In this document: piece after piece, positions 53,532 to 63,468 of the stretch
Numbering within the stretch: position 1 is the stretch's first letter
Layout of the letters: the number at the start of each line of letters is the position of its first letter
Origin: Methylocella sp.
GTDB lineage: Bacteria; Pseudomonadota; Alphaproteobacteria; Rhizobiales; Beijerinckiaceae
DNA: 64,000 nt
NCBI GenBank assembly: GCA_037200525.1
Contig: JBBCGG010000001.1
Span: forward strand, 3,216,501-3,280,500
Reading direction: 5' to 3'
Program-made: the position numbers and the translations under genes
The notes under the pieces: model-generated
What the model was told of the DNA's origin: nothing
What the model saw: the letters and a program-made list of their open reading frames with translations, nothing else
The model's database searches: none

Positions 53532-55069
53532 CGCGAAGTGACTATCGTTGTGACGGGGCGGGCGATTTGCGGGCGGCCAATTTGAATGAGCTCGAACAGC
53601 GCGGGCGGCGCGAAGCCGATCAACATGGCGAAGAGGGCCAACGCCAGCGCCGCCGCCTCCCTGCCCCGCCCCGGAGACGGGCGCGGCGAAGGCTCGTTCG
53701 CATTCGCGCTGGCTAAGGCCGGGGCGAGAACGCGAAACACATATGCGCCGGCCAGCAGCCCGCCCGCCAGCATGGCCAACGCCCAAAGCCATTGACCGCT
53801 TTCAACCGCCGCCGTCAGCAGCAGCCATTTTGCCACAAAGCCGCCGCTGGGCGGCAGGCCCATGAGCGACAAGCCGCCGAGGCCAAAAGCAAAGATAGTC
53901 ATCGGCATCAAGCGTCCCGCTCCGCGAAGCCCCGCGATGCGGTCATGACCAAGCGTTTCGGCGATGAGGCCGGCCGCAAGGAACATAGCGGCCTTAGCGA
54001 AAGCGTGCGAGACGGCTTGGAGCACGCCTCCCGTCCAGGCGGCGTCGGTCCAAGGATGCTCCCCGGCCGCCAGAGGAAACATCAGGAATAGATAGCCGAT
54101 CTGCGCGACTGTCGAATAGGCGATCAGCAGCTTCAGCCGCTCTTGCCGCAGCGCCAGCACGCTGCCGAATATGATCGCCCCTGCCCCCAAGGCCGCGAGG
54201 ATCTGCATCGCGGCCTCCCTCGGCAACGGAGACATCACATGGAACCAAAGTCGAACGGCAATGAAAAACGACGCCTTGACTACCAGCGCCGAGAGCATGG
54301 CGCTGCCGGCGGGCGGGGCTCCCGCGTGGGCCGGCGGCAGCCACAGATATAGGGGAACAAGCGCTGTTTTTGCCGCCAGGCCGGCCGTCATCAGCGCCAT
54401 CGCGACCCATAGGGCGGCCTCAGGCCGAACTCGCTGCGAAAGCACAACGATGTCGAGCGCGCCATAAGCGCCATAGAGAAGCGCTATGCCAAGCAGATAG
54501 AGCACCGAGCCGAACAGCGCAAAAAGCAGATAGCGCAGCGCTGCCTTGAGCGTCGCCGCCTGGCCGTCAAGGCAGACGATCGGCACGGCTGCGAAGGTCA
54601 GCAGCTCCAAAGCGACATAGAGATTGAACAAATCGCCGCCGAGGAAAACGCAATTCAGCGCCGCCCAAAGCGCCAGCAAGAGCGTCCAAAACGACAGCGG
54701 CGCGCGCGCCTCCGTGAGATCCAGCGGCGTCGAAAAATTGGCCCGCGCAAAAAATGCGGCTGCGGTGACAATCAACGCGGTCGTCACAAGCATGACCGCC
54801 GAAAATCCATCCGCGCGCAGCGCCACGCCGAGCGGCGGCGACCATCCGCCGAGGACATAGACCAGAACGCCGTCCGCGCGCCAAACGCCAAATGCAATTG
54901 CGGCCGCAAGGCAAAGCCCAATCGGCATGAGGCCAAGAGCGATCTGCTCGGCGCGACGTCCGCCGAGCAGGAACGCCAGCAGTAGCCCAATCACGGGCAA
55001 GATGACCGCCAGCACCAGGAGATACCCGCTCGCGGTCGTCGTTGAATCGGATAGAGCGATTGACGGCAT
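53528..55069 (-). CDS. mnhD: Mrp antiporter subunit D
   Basis: A 513-residue membrane subunit of the NuoM/N fold. The conserved Glu lies in FNLYVALELLTFAAVPIVCL and the conserved Lys in AGLAAKTALVPLYLWLPPAH, with another in LSALVVKASFFIAVRLWF. The gene shares one base with mnhC upstream and four with the D-like gene downstream. Confidence 0.88.
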   Translation of the reverse strand: MPSIALSDSTTTASGYLLVLAVILPVIGLLLAFLLGGRRAEQIALGLMPIGLCLAAAIAFGVWRADGVLVYVLGGWSPPLGVALRADGFSAVMLVTTALIVTAAAFFARANFSTPLDLTEARAPLSFWTLLLALWAALNCVFLGGDLFNLYVALELLTFAAVPIVCLDGQAATLKAALRYLLFALFGSVLYLLGIALLYGAYGALDIVVLSQRVRPEAALWVAMALMTAGLAAKTALVPLYLWLPPAHAGAPPAGSAMLSALVVKASFFIAVRLWFHVMSPLPREAAMQILAALGAGAIIFGSVLALRQERLKLLIAYSTVAQIGYLFLMFPLAAGEHPWTDAAWTGGVLQAVSHAFAKAAMFLAAGLIAETLGHDRIAGLRGAGRLMPMTIFAFGLGGLSLMGLPPSGGFVAKWLLLTAAVESGQWLWALAMLAGGLLAGAYVFRVLAPALASANANEPSPRPSPGRGREAAALALALFAMLIGFAPPALFELIQIGRPQIARPVTTIVTSR

Positions 55070-55410
55070 CAGACGCCAGTTCCGTCGGCGGGCGATTTCG
55101 TCGGCGGATCGGCTCCCAGCGTGACCTTGCCGGTTTCTTTGAATAATCGCAGCAAAAGAGCGACCGCTAACGCCGACGCCGAGAATGCGACGACGATGCC
55201 CGTTATGACCAGCGCCTGCGGGGCCGGATCAGCGGCAAGGCCAGCCGCCGCGCCCCTGCGGGCTATGATGCCGAAAAGCAGAAACACGCCGCTGCCGAGA
55301 ATGTTGAAAGATAAAATCTTCCGCAGCGACTCGGGGTTCGTGACGAGGCCATAGAGCCCAAGGCCGACAAGCGCTGCGCCGCAAAGCCCCGCCAGGGTCG
55401 CGGCGCTCAT
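55069..55410 (-). CDS. mnhC: Mrp antiporter subunit C
   Basis: A 113-residue NuoK-like membrane subunit (GLGLYGLVTNPESLRKILSF, then NILGSGVFLLFGIIARR) with three helices. ATG at 55408-55410; overlaps mnhB by 4 bases. Confidence 0.9.
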   Translation of the reverse strand: MSAATLAGLCGAALVGLGLYGLVTNPESLRKILSFNILGSGVFLLFGIIARRGAAAGLAADPAPQALVITGIVVAFSASALAVALLLRLFKETGKVTLGADPPTKSPADGTGV

Positions 55411-56354
55411 CGCCGCAGCTCTTGTTGCGGCGGCCCGCCCACCAGCATGCCGAGGGTCGCAGCCACAGAAAGCGTCATAAACGCCTCGATGACGAGTATC
55501 AGCGGCTTGGCGTAACCCTCTGGATAGGCCAGAAATCCGGCAGCCCATGCAAAGCCCGCAACCCCGATCACAAGAAACGCAGCCGTACCCGCCACCAGAA
55601 CCAGGCGCAGCCAGCACCGACTGATTTGGGGCGCATCGACAAGTCCAGCCGTCATGGCGATGATCCACATGGCGGCGAGGATCGTGCCGCCCTGAAACTT
55701 TCCGCCTGGTTCATCCGCGCCAATCCAAACAATATGGATCCCGACGACGATTCCCACGGGCGGCAGCAGCTGAGCGAAAAAGGTGAGAACGCCGTCTTGA
55801 CCAGCAGGGCGCGGAAACTTCGGCGCCCCGCCCCAATCCCGATCGGGGGCCAGCGACCAAACGCCGACCAGCGCGAGCAGCAGCACAACTGATTCAAACA
55901 TCGTGTCGACGACGCGATAAGCGAGGAGAACTGCGGTAACCGCATTGCCTAGGCCGGTTGAAGGCAGATGTGCGACCGCTTCCGGGGCCAGCGTCGGCGC
56001 TGGGTCCGGCATGAGCAAGACGGCCGCGGCGAGCGCAACCGTCATCCCGACGCATAAGGCTGCGGCGGCGAGCCGCAAAAACGCTCTCGGCTGTTCGGCC
56101 GCAGCTTCCGCCTCGGTTCCTCGCAGACGCGTCGCCGCTCCGATCAGCACTACGCCGGTGACGCCGCTGCCGATGGCGGCCTCCGTCAACGCCACATCCA
56201 CCGCATAGAGGCGCACCCAGACAAGGGATAGAAGCAGCCCATAGGCGACATAACCGACGACCGCGGGAAAGGCCTGCCGCGCTGCGATGGTCCAAGCAGC
56301 CACCGCGAGAACCAAGACCGCCAGTTCTATGTCGACGGCCGTCACGACTATCAT
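55407..56354 (-). CDS. mnhB: Fused DUF4040/MrpB subunit
   Basis: A 315-residue membrane protein. The first part (AFPAVVGYVAYGLLLSLVWV, then RLYAVDVALTEAAIGSGVTG) is the MbhD/DUF4040 segment that in classical Mrp forms the C-terminal part of MrpA. The second part (LTFFAQLLPPVGIVVGIHIV; GADEPGGKFQGGTILAAMWI) is MnhB. The fusion fits the lack of an mrpA gene. ATG at 56352-56354. Confidence 0.85.
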   Translation of the reverse strand: MIVVTAVDIELAVLVLAVAAWTIAARQAFPAVVGYVAYGLLLSLVWVRLYAVDVALTEAAIGSGVTGVVLIGAATRLRGTEAEAAAEQPRAFLRLAAAALCVGMTVALAAAVLLMPDPAPTLAPEAVAHLPSTGLGNAVTAVLLAYRVVDTMFESVVLLLALVGVWSLAPDRDWGGAPKFPRPAGQDGVLTFFAQLLPPVGIVVGIHIVWIGADEPGGKFQGGTILAAMWIIAMTAGLVDAPQISRCWLRLVLVAGTAAFLVIGVAGFAWAAGFLAYPEGYAKPLILVIEAFMTLSVAATLGMLVGGPPQQELRR

Positions 56355-56656
56355 GGCGAGGACCTTGGCGCGGACTCTTCCCGCCGCGCCGCGCGCGCCA
56401 TGAGCTGGGTGACGGTCGCGCCGGCCAATTGAACAAGCAGCCAGACCGCGACCAGCTTCAAGGCTCCAAGCGGGCTGTCCGCCCTTGGCAGAAGGCCAAG
56501 GACCACGAGGCCGAGGCCGAGATTGTCGGCTTTCGTCAGGGCGTGCATGCGCGTTAGCCGGTCCGGAAAGCGGAGCAAGCCAACAGAACCCGCGAAAAAA
56601 AAGAAGACGCCCGCTGCAATCGCGATGATGGAGAAGATGTTGAGGGCAACGCTCAT
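56351..56656 (-). CDS. mnhG: Mrp antiporter subunit G
   Basis: A 101-residue protein with three helices and the family signature VGLLRFPDRLTRMHALTKAD. Overlaps its neighbours by 4 bases on each side. Confidence 0.92.
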   Translation of the reverse strand: MSVALNIFSIIAIAAGVFFFFAGSVGLLRFPDRLTRMHALTKADNLGLGLVVLGLLPRADSPLGALKLVAVWLLVQLAGATVTQLMARAARREESAPRSSP

Positions 56657-56943
56657 CGGCCGTCAGCTCCCTCTGGATCATCTGCATTCGAGTTCGAGGT
56701 CGCGCTGTTGACGAAAGCCATTGAAGCAAAGGCGGCGAGCAATGCCAGCGCCAGAGCGACGTCCTCCGCTCCGCGCACGCCCGTCCCCGCAGCCGCCAGA
56801 AGCAGCGCCGCAATGCCGCCGGTTCCGAGCAATTGCGCCGCCATCATGCGGTCTACATCGCCGGGTCCTGCGAGGATGCGGAACAAGCCCATCGCCACCG
56901 TAGCCAACGTCAAGCCGGCAGTCGCGAATAGAAACTCATTCAT
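56653..56943 (-). CDS. mnhF: Mrp antiporter subunit F
   Basis: A 96-residue protein with MnhF features: FRILAGPGDVDRMMAAQLLG between two helices. ATG at 56941-56943; overlaps mnhE. Confidence 0.9.
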   Translation of the reverse strand: MNEFLFATAGLTLATVAMGLFRILAGPGDVDRMMAAQLLGTGGIAALLLAAAGTGVRGAEDVALALALLAAFASMAFVNSATSNSNADDPEGADGR

Positions 56944-57439
56944 GGCGAAGCGCTCGGACAAACAAAGCCTCGTCTTCGGCCAAATTCGCGACCACGGGCT
57001 GATCGACGTCGAGGCAATGGACAAGGAGCGCGCCGTTGCCATCGGTCCCTGTTGGTAGCGTTCCGGGCAGCAGGCTGCATAGCGCACAGAACGCGTTGCG
57101 CGCTTCGCCGGCTGGCACGCGCAAAGGATAGGATATAAAGCCCGGACGCAGTGGAAGCTTTGGGTCGAGCGCGCGCCATGCGACGTCGGTCCCTGCAACG
57201 ACGGACTGGCCTAGAAAACGCATCGTCAGCTGCGCGAGGGCAAGGGGCCGCAGCCGCGATGCGCCCGGAGGAAGAAGGCGCAGGCTTGTCCAGGCGGCGA
57301 CCGCCGCGGCTGCAGCTCCGATCGGGAGGCCGGCTAGATCGCGGCCCGAGATCATCAGCCAGAAAGCGAGGAAAATCGCCGCGCGGACGGCTGCGGCGCG
57401 TCTGACGCGAGGCTGGGGTTCAGCCTCCGGGGCGCTCAT
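56936..57439 (-). CDS. mnhE: Mrp antiporter subunit E
   Basis: A 167-residue protein, first gene of the operon. Helices near residues 20-55 are followed by the MnhE cytoplasmic part (FISYPLRVPAGEARNAFCAL; LPGTLPTGTDGNGALLVHCL). I chose the ATG at 57437-57439, as the upstream extension is not membrane-like. Confidence 0.88.
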   Translation of the reverse strand: MSAPEAEPQPRVRRAAAVRAAIFLAFWLMISGRDLAGLPIGAAAAAVAAWTSLRLLPPGASRLRPLALAQLTMRFLGQSVVAGTDVAWRALDPKLPLRPGFISYPLRVPAGEARNAFCALCSLLPGTLPTGTDGNGALLVHCLDVDQPVVANLAEDEALFVRALRHE

Positions 57440-57767
57440 AGAGCGAGACCATGGAATGGCTGCGAGACCAAGTGCGCCGAGGTCCGAAAACAACGGCGTC
57501 GAGACTTGCGCGGGAGATCTTCGCGACGCTTGTCCGTGCGGCTGGCCATCCCTGAATTCGCCTGAATTCAATGTGTCAACGAACGCTGCTGTCTAAGCTA
57601 ACACCGCTATAGCCGCGTCGTCCAGAGACGACTTTAGGCTCAGTTTTCCTAACCCAACTAAAATGCCGACGCTAACCGCATCGGCGATCTTCTACGCGGG
57701 CTGTGAGCTTAATCGCCCCTCTAAAAATTTAGGCAAATTTGCGTTTTTGATCCGCCGTCGGCATCTT
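57440..57767. promoter_or_regulatory. Divergent promoter region between Mrp and RND operons
   Basis: About 330 bases separate two divergent operons. A direct repeat CCTGAATTCGCCTGAATTC occurs at about 57552-57570. Promoter boxes could not be assigned by eye. Confidence 0.45.
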
Positions 57768-58913
57768 ATGATCCAGCGTCGTCAAATGGGGGATAGCGCC
57801 TTGGGCTTGAGCACAAATGATGTGAAAGCAAGACGGCGCCTGGTTTGGACCACATTGGTTTTGCCTTCCCTCGCCATATTGATCGCCGGCTGCGAGCCCG
57901 AGACGAAAGACCAGTCGCCCGTCGTGCGCCCTGTCCGGACGGTGACCGCCGAAAAAGGCCATGTCGGCGACCCCGTGGTGTTAACAGGCCACATCCAAGC
58001 AGAGAACGAGGCGGCTCTCGCATTTCGTATAGGCGGACGGATCATCGAAAGATTGGCGGGAGTTGGCGATCATGTCGAACCAGATCAAGTGCTCGCGAAA
58101 CTTGATCCGCAGAATGAGCTGAACGCCTTGCGCTCGGCGCAGGCCGCTCTTGCCGCTGGCGAGGGGCAATTGGTCCAAGCGCGCAATAATTTCGGGCGGC
58201 AGGAGACGCTGCTGGCGAGAGGCTTCACCACCAAAGTTCTGTTCGATCAAGCGCAGCAGACGCTCCAGACGGCTCAAGCCCAGGTCGATGACGCTAAGGC
58301 CCAATTGGAAATCGCCGAGGACCGCGTGAGCTATACGCAGCTCAAGGCGAATGTCACCGGAACGATCACGGCGCGTGGAGCGGAGTCGGGCGAAGTTGTG
58401 CAACCCGGCCAAATGGTCTTTCAGGTCGCGCGACAGGATGGTCGAGACGCCGTGTTTGAGGTGCCGGCGCAGGTGCTCCGCTCCGCGCCGCCAGAGCCGA
58501 TCATCATCGTCGCCTTGACGGATGATCCGAGCGTAAAAGCATCGGGCCGCGTGCGGCAGGTCGATCCGCAGGCCGACCCGGTCACGCGAACGTTTCGCGT
58601 GCGGGTTAGCCTGATCGATCCGCCCGCCTCCATGATGCTTGGCGCGACCGTTTCGGGGCGCATCGATTTGGATGCCGCAGAAGCGATCTCCATCCCCGCA
58701 AGCGCTCTCACGAATTTCAACCGGCAACCGGCCGTCTGGATCGTCGACCCGTCAACGTCGACCGTCTCTATGCGCAACGTTGAGGTCGCCCGCTTCGATC
58801 CGGGGACGATCGTCATTTCCGAGGGGCTTCAGGGCGGCGAGATCGTCGTGACGGCTGGCGTACAGGCGCTGCATCCGGGTCAGAAAGTCCGTCTCCTCGG
58901 GCAGTCTTCATGA
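57768..58913 (+). CDS. RND efflux periplasmic adaptor (membrane fusion) lipoprotein
   Basis: About 381 residues. A leader with lipobox LAILIAGC (Cys lipidation) precedes the adaptor core: lipoyl half-motifs (RIGGRIIERLAGVGDHVEPD), an alpha-helical hairpin (ALRSAQAALAAGEGQLVQAR to AKAQLEIAEDR) and a beta-barrel domain. The start is uncertain; ATGs at 57768 and 57786 are both possible. It overlaps the pump gene by ATGA, so the two are co-translated. The exported compound cannot be predicted. Confidence 0.88.
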   Translation: MIQRRQMGDSALGLSTNDVKARRRLVWTTLVLPSLAILIAGCEPETKDQSPVVRPVRTVTAEKGHVGDPVVLTGHIQAENEAALAFRIGGRIIERLAGVGDHVEPDQVLAKLDPQNELNALRSAQAALAAGEGQLVQARNNFGRQETLLARGFTTKVLFDQAQQTLQTAQAQVDDAKAQLEIAEDRVSYTQLKANVTGTITARGAESGEVVQPGQMVFQVARQDGRDAVFEVPAQVLRSAPPEPIIIVALTDDPSVKASGRVRQVDPQADPVTRTFRVRVSLIDPPASMMLGATVSGRIDLDAAEAISIPASALTNFNRQPAVWIVDPSTSTVSMRNVEVARFDPGTIVISEGLQGGEIVVTAGVQALHPGQKVRLLGQSS

Positions 58914-61900
58914 TCGGGCCGAATCTTTCGGAATGGGCGCTGAAACACCGCTCATTCATGATCTTTTCGATGATCGCCATGATTGTCGCCGGTGTCGCAT
59001 CCTATTTTCAGCTTGGCCGAAACGAAGATCCCGCCTTCACCTTCAGGACGATGATCGTGCAAGCGGCGTGGCCTGGGGCAACCCTCGTGGACACGCTTCA
59101 GCAGGTCACCGAGCGCCTCGAGCGCAAGCTGCAAGAGACGAGAGGCCTCGACTTTGTGCGCAGCTATACGAGCGCCGGCGCAGCAACCATCTTCGTCACT
59201 CTTAAAGGCTCAACGAAGGCCGCCGACGTTCCAGACATCTGGTACCAAGTCCGTAAAAATATCGGCGACATACGCCATACGCTACCGGCGGGCGTCGTCG
59301 GCCCCGGCTTCAACGACGACTTCGGCGACACGTTTGGATTGATCTACGGCTTCACCGCCGACGGGTTCAGCTATCGCGAGCTTCGCGATTATGTCGAGGA
59401 CATTCGCTCGAAACTCCTGCATGTTCCGGACGTGTCGAAGATCGACATTCTCGGCGCCCAGGACGAACAAATCTTCGTTGAGTTTTCGACGCGGCAACTG
59501 GCGGGGCTCGGGATCGATCGCTTCGCCCTGATCGCGGCGTTGCGGGCGCAGAATGCGGTCAGCCCCGCCGGCTCCATCCAGACTGGCGACGAGAAGCTCT
59601 CGCTTCAAGTGTCAGGCGCATTCGCATCCGAAAACGACATCCTCGCCATCAACTTCCTATCGAACGGACGCCTCATTCGTCTGCGCGACATCGCTGAAGT
59701 CCGTCGCGGCTATGCCGATCCGCCGCAACCGATGTTTCGCGTCAATGGCAAGCCGGCAATTGGTCTCGCCATCGCCATGCGGAACGGCGGCGATATTTTG
59801 ACGCTCGGCCGCAATGTGAAGCAAGCGATAAACCAAGCGATAATCGATCTCCCGGTCGGCATCGAGCCGACGCTGGTTTCCGATCAGCCCGTCGTCGTCA
59901 AGACCGCCATTGGCGACTTCATGAGTTCGCTGTGGCAGTCCATCGCCATCATCATGGCGGTGAGCATCGTCAGCCTCGGCTTCCGCGCTGGAGCCGTCGT
60001 CGCTCTGTCGATCCCCCTGACGCTCGCCATTGTTTTTCCGATTATGCAATTTTTCAGCATCGACCTGCAGCGCATTTCGCTCGGCGCCCTGATCATTGCC
60101 TTGGGATTGCTCGTCGACGACGCCATGACGACCGTCGATGTCATGACCTCGCGCTTGGCGCAAGGCGACGACAAGGAACAGGCCGCGACATTCGCCTATA
60201 AATCATTGGCGTTTCCGATGCTGACCGGCACTTTTGTCACGGCCGCGGGCTTCGTGCCGATCGGCTTTGCGCGGAGCGCCGCGGGGGAATACACATTTTC
60301 GATCTTCGCCGTCGTTACAATCGCCCTGATCGTTTCCTGGTTCGTCGCCGTTCTCTACGCTCCCCTCCTGGGCGTCGCCCTTCTCACCAAACCGAAAGCG
60401 GCTGCGTCGAGCGAGCCTCGACCAACCTTGCGTTTCTTCCGCAGCATTCTTATCGGCGCGATGCGCGTGCGCTGGCTTACGATCGGCGCGACGTTGGCTT
60501 GTTTTGTCGCAGCGCTTATGGCGCTTCCCTATGTGCCGCGGCAGTTTTTTCCGGCCTCCGATCGGCCCGAACTCGTCGTCGATCTGACCCTGCCGCAGAA
60601 CGCCTCCATTTTCGCCAGCGAGAGGGCCTCCGCCACTCTGGACGATCTGCTCAAAGGAGACCCGGACGTCGACCGCTGGAGCGCTTATGTCGGGCGCGGC
60701 GCGATCCGGTTCTACCTGCCGCTTAATGTTCAATTGGCGAATGATTTCTTTGCGCAGACCGTCGTCGTCGCAAAGGATGTCGCTGCGCGCGAGCGCCTGC
60801 ACAAGAAGCTTGAGACCGCATTGGCGGAGCAACTCCCCGCCGTCGTCTCTCGCATATCTCCGCTGGAGCTCGGGCCGCCCGTCGGTTGGCCGGTGCAATA
60901 CCGCGTCAGCGGACCAGACATATCCGAGGTAAGATCGATCGCGCTGCGTCTTGCGCAAGTCATGGGCGCGAACTCCAATGTCGCAAAGGTCAATTTTGAC
61001 TGGATGGAGCCGGCTCGCAAGGTGCGCATCAATATTGACCAGGACCAGGCGCGGCTTCTCGGCCTGAGTTCTCAGGACCTCGCCGTCGTGTTGAACGCAA
61101 CGATGAGCGGCGCGCCCATCACGCAAGTGCGCGACGGCATCTATCTGGTCGATGTCATCGCGCGGGCGACGGACGAACAGCGCGTTTCGCTTTCGACTCT
61201 GCGCGACCTTCAGTTGCCGCTGCCGAATGGCCGCACGGTCCCGCTTAGCCAGGTCGCAACCTTCGATTTTGAGCAGGAATATCCATTGATCTGGCGCCGC
61301 CAGCGGGTTCCAACTCTGACGGTCCAGGCCGATGTCGCGTCCGGCGCCTCGCCAGAAAGGGCGGTCAACGCGCTGGCTCCAGCAATTGCGAAATTGAGCG
61401 AGAGCCTACCGGTGGGCTATCACATCAATGTTGGAGGCACCGTCGAGGAAAGCGCCCAATCGCAAGCCTCGGTCTTCGCAATGATTCCCCTCATGCTGTT
61501 TCTGATGGTGACCTTCTTGATGGTTCAGCTGCACAGCTTCAGCCGGCTATTTATGGTTTTGAGCGTCGTGCCCATGGGCCTTATCGGCATCGTCACGGCG
61601 CTGTTGATATTCCGTCAGCCGCTCGGCTTTGTCGCCATCCTCGGCATTCTGGCGCTGCTTGGAATGATCGCCCGCAACGCGGTCATCCTCATCGAGCAGA
61701 TCGAGACCGAACGGGCGGCCGGAAAGCCGATATGGGACGCTGTGGTCGAGGCGAGCCTCTCCCGCTTTCGCCCGATCATGCTGACCGCGATCTCGACGGT
61801 TCTTGGTTTGATTCCGATCGCGCCAACCGTGTTTTGGGGACCTATGGCTTTCGCCATAATGGGCGGCCTTTTCATCGCAACGATTTTAACGCTGATCGTT

Positions 61901-61966
61901 TTGCCCGCGCTCTATGTGACATGGTTCCGCGTCAAGGAGCCTAGCGGTGAGGCGCTAGCGACCTGA
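58910..61966 (+). CDS. RND efflux pump permease (AcrB/MdtC-like)
   Basis: 1018 residues with twelve membrane helices and two large periplasmic loops. The proton-relay Asp pair lies in ALGLLVDDAMTTVDVMTSRL, and the helix-10/11 region includes VAILGILALLGMIARNAVIL. No outer-membrane channel gene follows in the window, so the pump probably uses a TolC-like protein encoded elsewhere. Confidence 0.93.
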   Translation: MIGPNLSEWALKHRSFMIFSMIAMIVAGVASYFQLGRNEDPAFTFRTMIVQAAWPGATLVDTLQQVTERLERKLQETRGLDFVRSYTSAGAATIFVTLKGSTKAADVPDIWYQVRKNIGDIRHTLPAGVVGPGFNDDFGDTFGLIYGFTADGFSYRELRDYVEDIRSKLLHVPDVSKIDILGAQDEQIFVEFSTRQLAGLGIDRFALIAALRAQNAVSPAGSIQTGDEKLSLQVSGAFASENDILAINFLSNGRLIRLRDIAEVRRGYADPPQPMFRVNGKPAIGLAIAMRNGGDILTLGRNVKQAINQAIIDLPVGIEPTLVSDQPVVVKTAIGDFMSSLWQSIAIIMAVSIVSLGFRAGAVVALSIPLTLAIVFPIMQFFSIDLQRISLGALIIALGLLVDDAMTTVDVMTSRLAQGDDKEQAATFAYKSLAFPMLTGTFVTAAGFVPIGFARSAAGEYTFSIFAVVTIALIVSWFVAVLYAPLLGVALLTKPKAAASSEPRPTLRFFRSILIGAMRVRWLTIGATLACFVAALMALPYVPRQFFPASDRPELVVDLTLPQNASIFASERASATLDDLLKGDPDVDRWSAYVGRGAIRFYLPLNVQLANDFFAQTVVVAKDVAARERLHKKLETALAEQLPAVVSRISPLELGPPVGWPVQYRVSGPDISEVRSIALRLAQVMGANSNVAKVNFDWMEPARKVRINIDQDQARLLGLSSQDLAVVLNATMSGAPITQVRDGIYLVDVIARATDEQRVSLSTLRDLQLPLPNGRTVPLSQVATFDFEQEYPLIWRRQRVPTLTVQADVASGASPERAVNALAPAIAKLSESLPVGYHINVGGTVEESAQSQASVFAMIPLMLFLMVTFLMVQLHSFSRLFMVLSVVPMGLIGIVTALLIFRQPLGFVAILGILALLGMIARNAVILIEQIETERAAGKPIWDAVVEASLSRFRPIMLTAISTVLGLIPIAPTVFWGPMAFAIMGGLFIATILTLIVLPALYVTWFRVKEPSGEALAT

Positions 61967-62012
61967 GTTGCTGCGGCTCCGTGGCAAAGGCCGATCGCGG
62001 CGCAAACCAGCC

Positions 62013-63464
62013 TCAAAACGACCCGAAAGCCGTTCCGAGGCCGATGACCGCGGCCAGGGCCAGAAGCGCGCCGACAATCGCAACCATCACAATGTCAAAA
62101 TAGCTTTCGCGATGGGTTGAGCCGCAGACCGCGAGCAACGTCACCACGGCGCCATTGTGCGGCAGGCTGTCGAGCGTGCCGGCGCCAATCACCGCCACGC
62201 GATGCATCAGCGCGGGATCGATGCCTTGCTCGGCGGCGAGCCGCATATATGTGTCCCCAAGCGCATCGAGCGCGATGGTCAAGCCGCCTGAGGCCGAGCC
62301 CGTGAGCGAGGCCAGCACATTGGTTGCAACAGCCAGCGAGACCAACGGTCCGCCCTCGATCGAAAGCACCCAGTCGCGCACCATGGCGAAGGCCGGCAGC
62401 GCGGCGACGACCGCGCCGAAACCAACGAGGCTAGCGACGCTGAGGGCGGGAAGGACGGAAGCGTTGGCGCCAGCATCCATCGTGGCGCGCAACGCCGGGA
62501 GACGACGTAGGTTTATGGCGATCAAGACAATAATCGCTGCGGCGAGCGCGGTGACGACCGCCCATACGCCGCCGACAGTGGACAGCGAGGCGGCGCCCCA
62601 CTTTTCTTCGGCGAGAAAAGAGACATCAAGACGCGGCAAAATAAATAGCGACATCGCGAGATTGACGCCTACCACAATGATTAACGGCAGCATCGCCAAG
62701 GCGATCGGCGGCGACGTCTCGCTTTGATGGCCGTTGCGGATCTCGGCGGGGTCGAACTCGCGCGCTGTGGTTGCGCGTTCGCGGACGGTGAGGTCGTCCT
62801 CCGCGGGGACGGCGGCCGCCGCATCTTCGCCATAGCCTTCGCCCCTATTGCGCGCGGCGGTTTCCGAGCGAGAGAGCCACCACATGCCGAACCCCAGCAT
62901 AATGGCCGAGGCGATGACGCCAAGACCCGGCGCTGCGAAAGGCGTTGTGCCAAAAAACGGCATTGGAATTGCGTTTTGGATCGCCGGCGTTCCCGGCAGC
63001 GCCGACATTGTAAAGGTAGACGTGCCAAGCGCGATCGCCGCCGGCATTAGCCGTTTTGGAATCGACGCCGCGCGAAACAGCGCATGTCCCATCGGAGCCA
63101 GAACAAAGAAAGCGACGAAGAGGCTGACGCCGCCATAAGTGACCAGCGCTCCTGCAAGCACGACAGCAAGCACTGCCCGCCGCGGGCCAAGCCGGTCCGT
63201 CATGAAGTTGGCGATCGACGAAACCGAGCCGCTATCCTCCATCAGTTTGCCGAACAAAGCTCCAAGAAGGAATATTGGGAAAAATTGCATCACGAAGCGC
63301 GCGGCGCTGTCCATAAACGTTTGCGTCCAGTGAGCCAGCAGTGGCTCGCCTGCAAGCCCGGCGGCGAGCAAAGCTGCGGCAGGCGCGAGCAAAAGGATGC
63401 TCCAGCCCCGGAACGCCAGAAAAATAAGCAGCCCCAGGGCGACGAGAATGCCGAGAAGTCCCAT
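62013..63464 (-). CDS. GntP-family permease
   Basis: A 483-residue inner-membrane transporter with about 12-14 helices. Family regions are visible in FFPIFLLGALFGKLMEDSGS and LGTSTFTMSALPGTPAIQNA, with a polar mid-loop. Relatives carry gluconate or other organic acids; substrate unknown. Start at 63462-63464 (GLLGILVALGLLIFLAFRGW). It follows the patatin-like gene by 4 bases, suggesting co-transcription. Confidence 0.85.
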   Translation of the reverse strand: MGLLGILVALGLLIFLAFRGWSILLLAPAAALLAAGLAGEPLLAHWTQTFMDSAARFVMQFFPIFLLGALFGKLMEDSGSVSSIANFMTDRLGPRRAVLAVVLAGALVTYGGVSLFVAFFVLAPMGHALFRAASIPKRLMPAAIALGTSTFTMSALPGTPAIQNAIPMPFFGTTPFAAPGLGVIASAIMLGFGMWWLSRSETAARNRGEGYGEDAAAAVPAEDDLTVRERATTAREFDPAEIRNGHQSETSPPIALAMLPLIIVVGVNLAMSLFILPRLDVSFLAEEKWGAASLSTVGGVWAVVTALAAAIIVLIAINLRRLPALRATMDAGANASVLPALSVASLVGFGAVVAALPAFAMVRDWVLSIEGGPLVSLAVATNVLASLTGSASGGLTIALDALGDTYMRLAAEQGIDPALMHRVAVIGAGTLDSLPHNGAVVTLLAVCGSTHRESYFDIVMVAIVGALLALAAVIGLGTAFGSF

Positions 63465-63468
63465 GACG

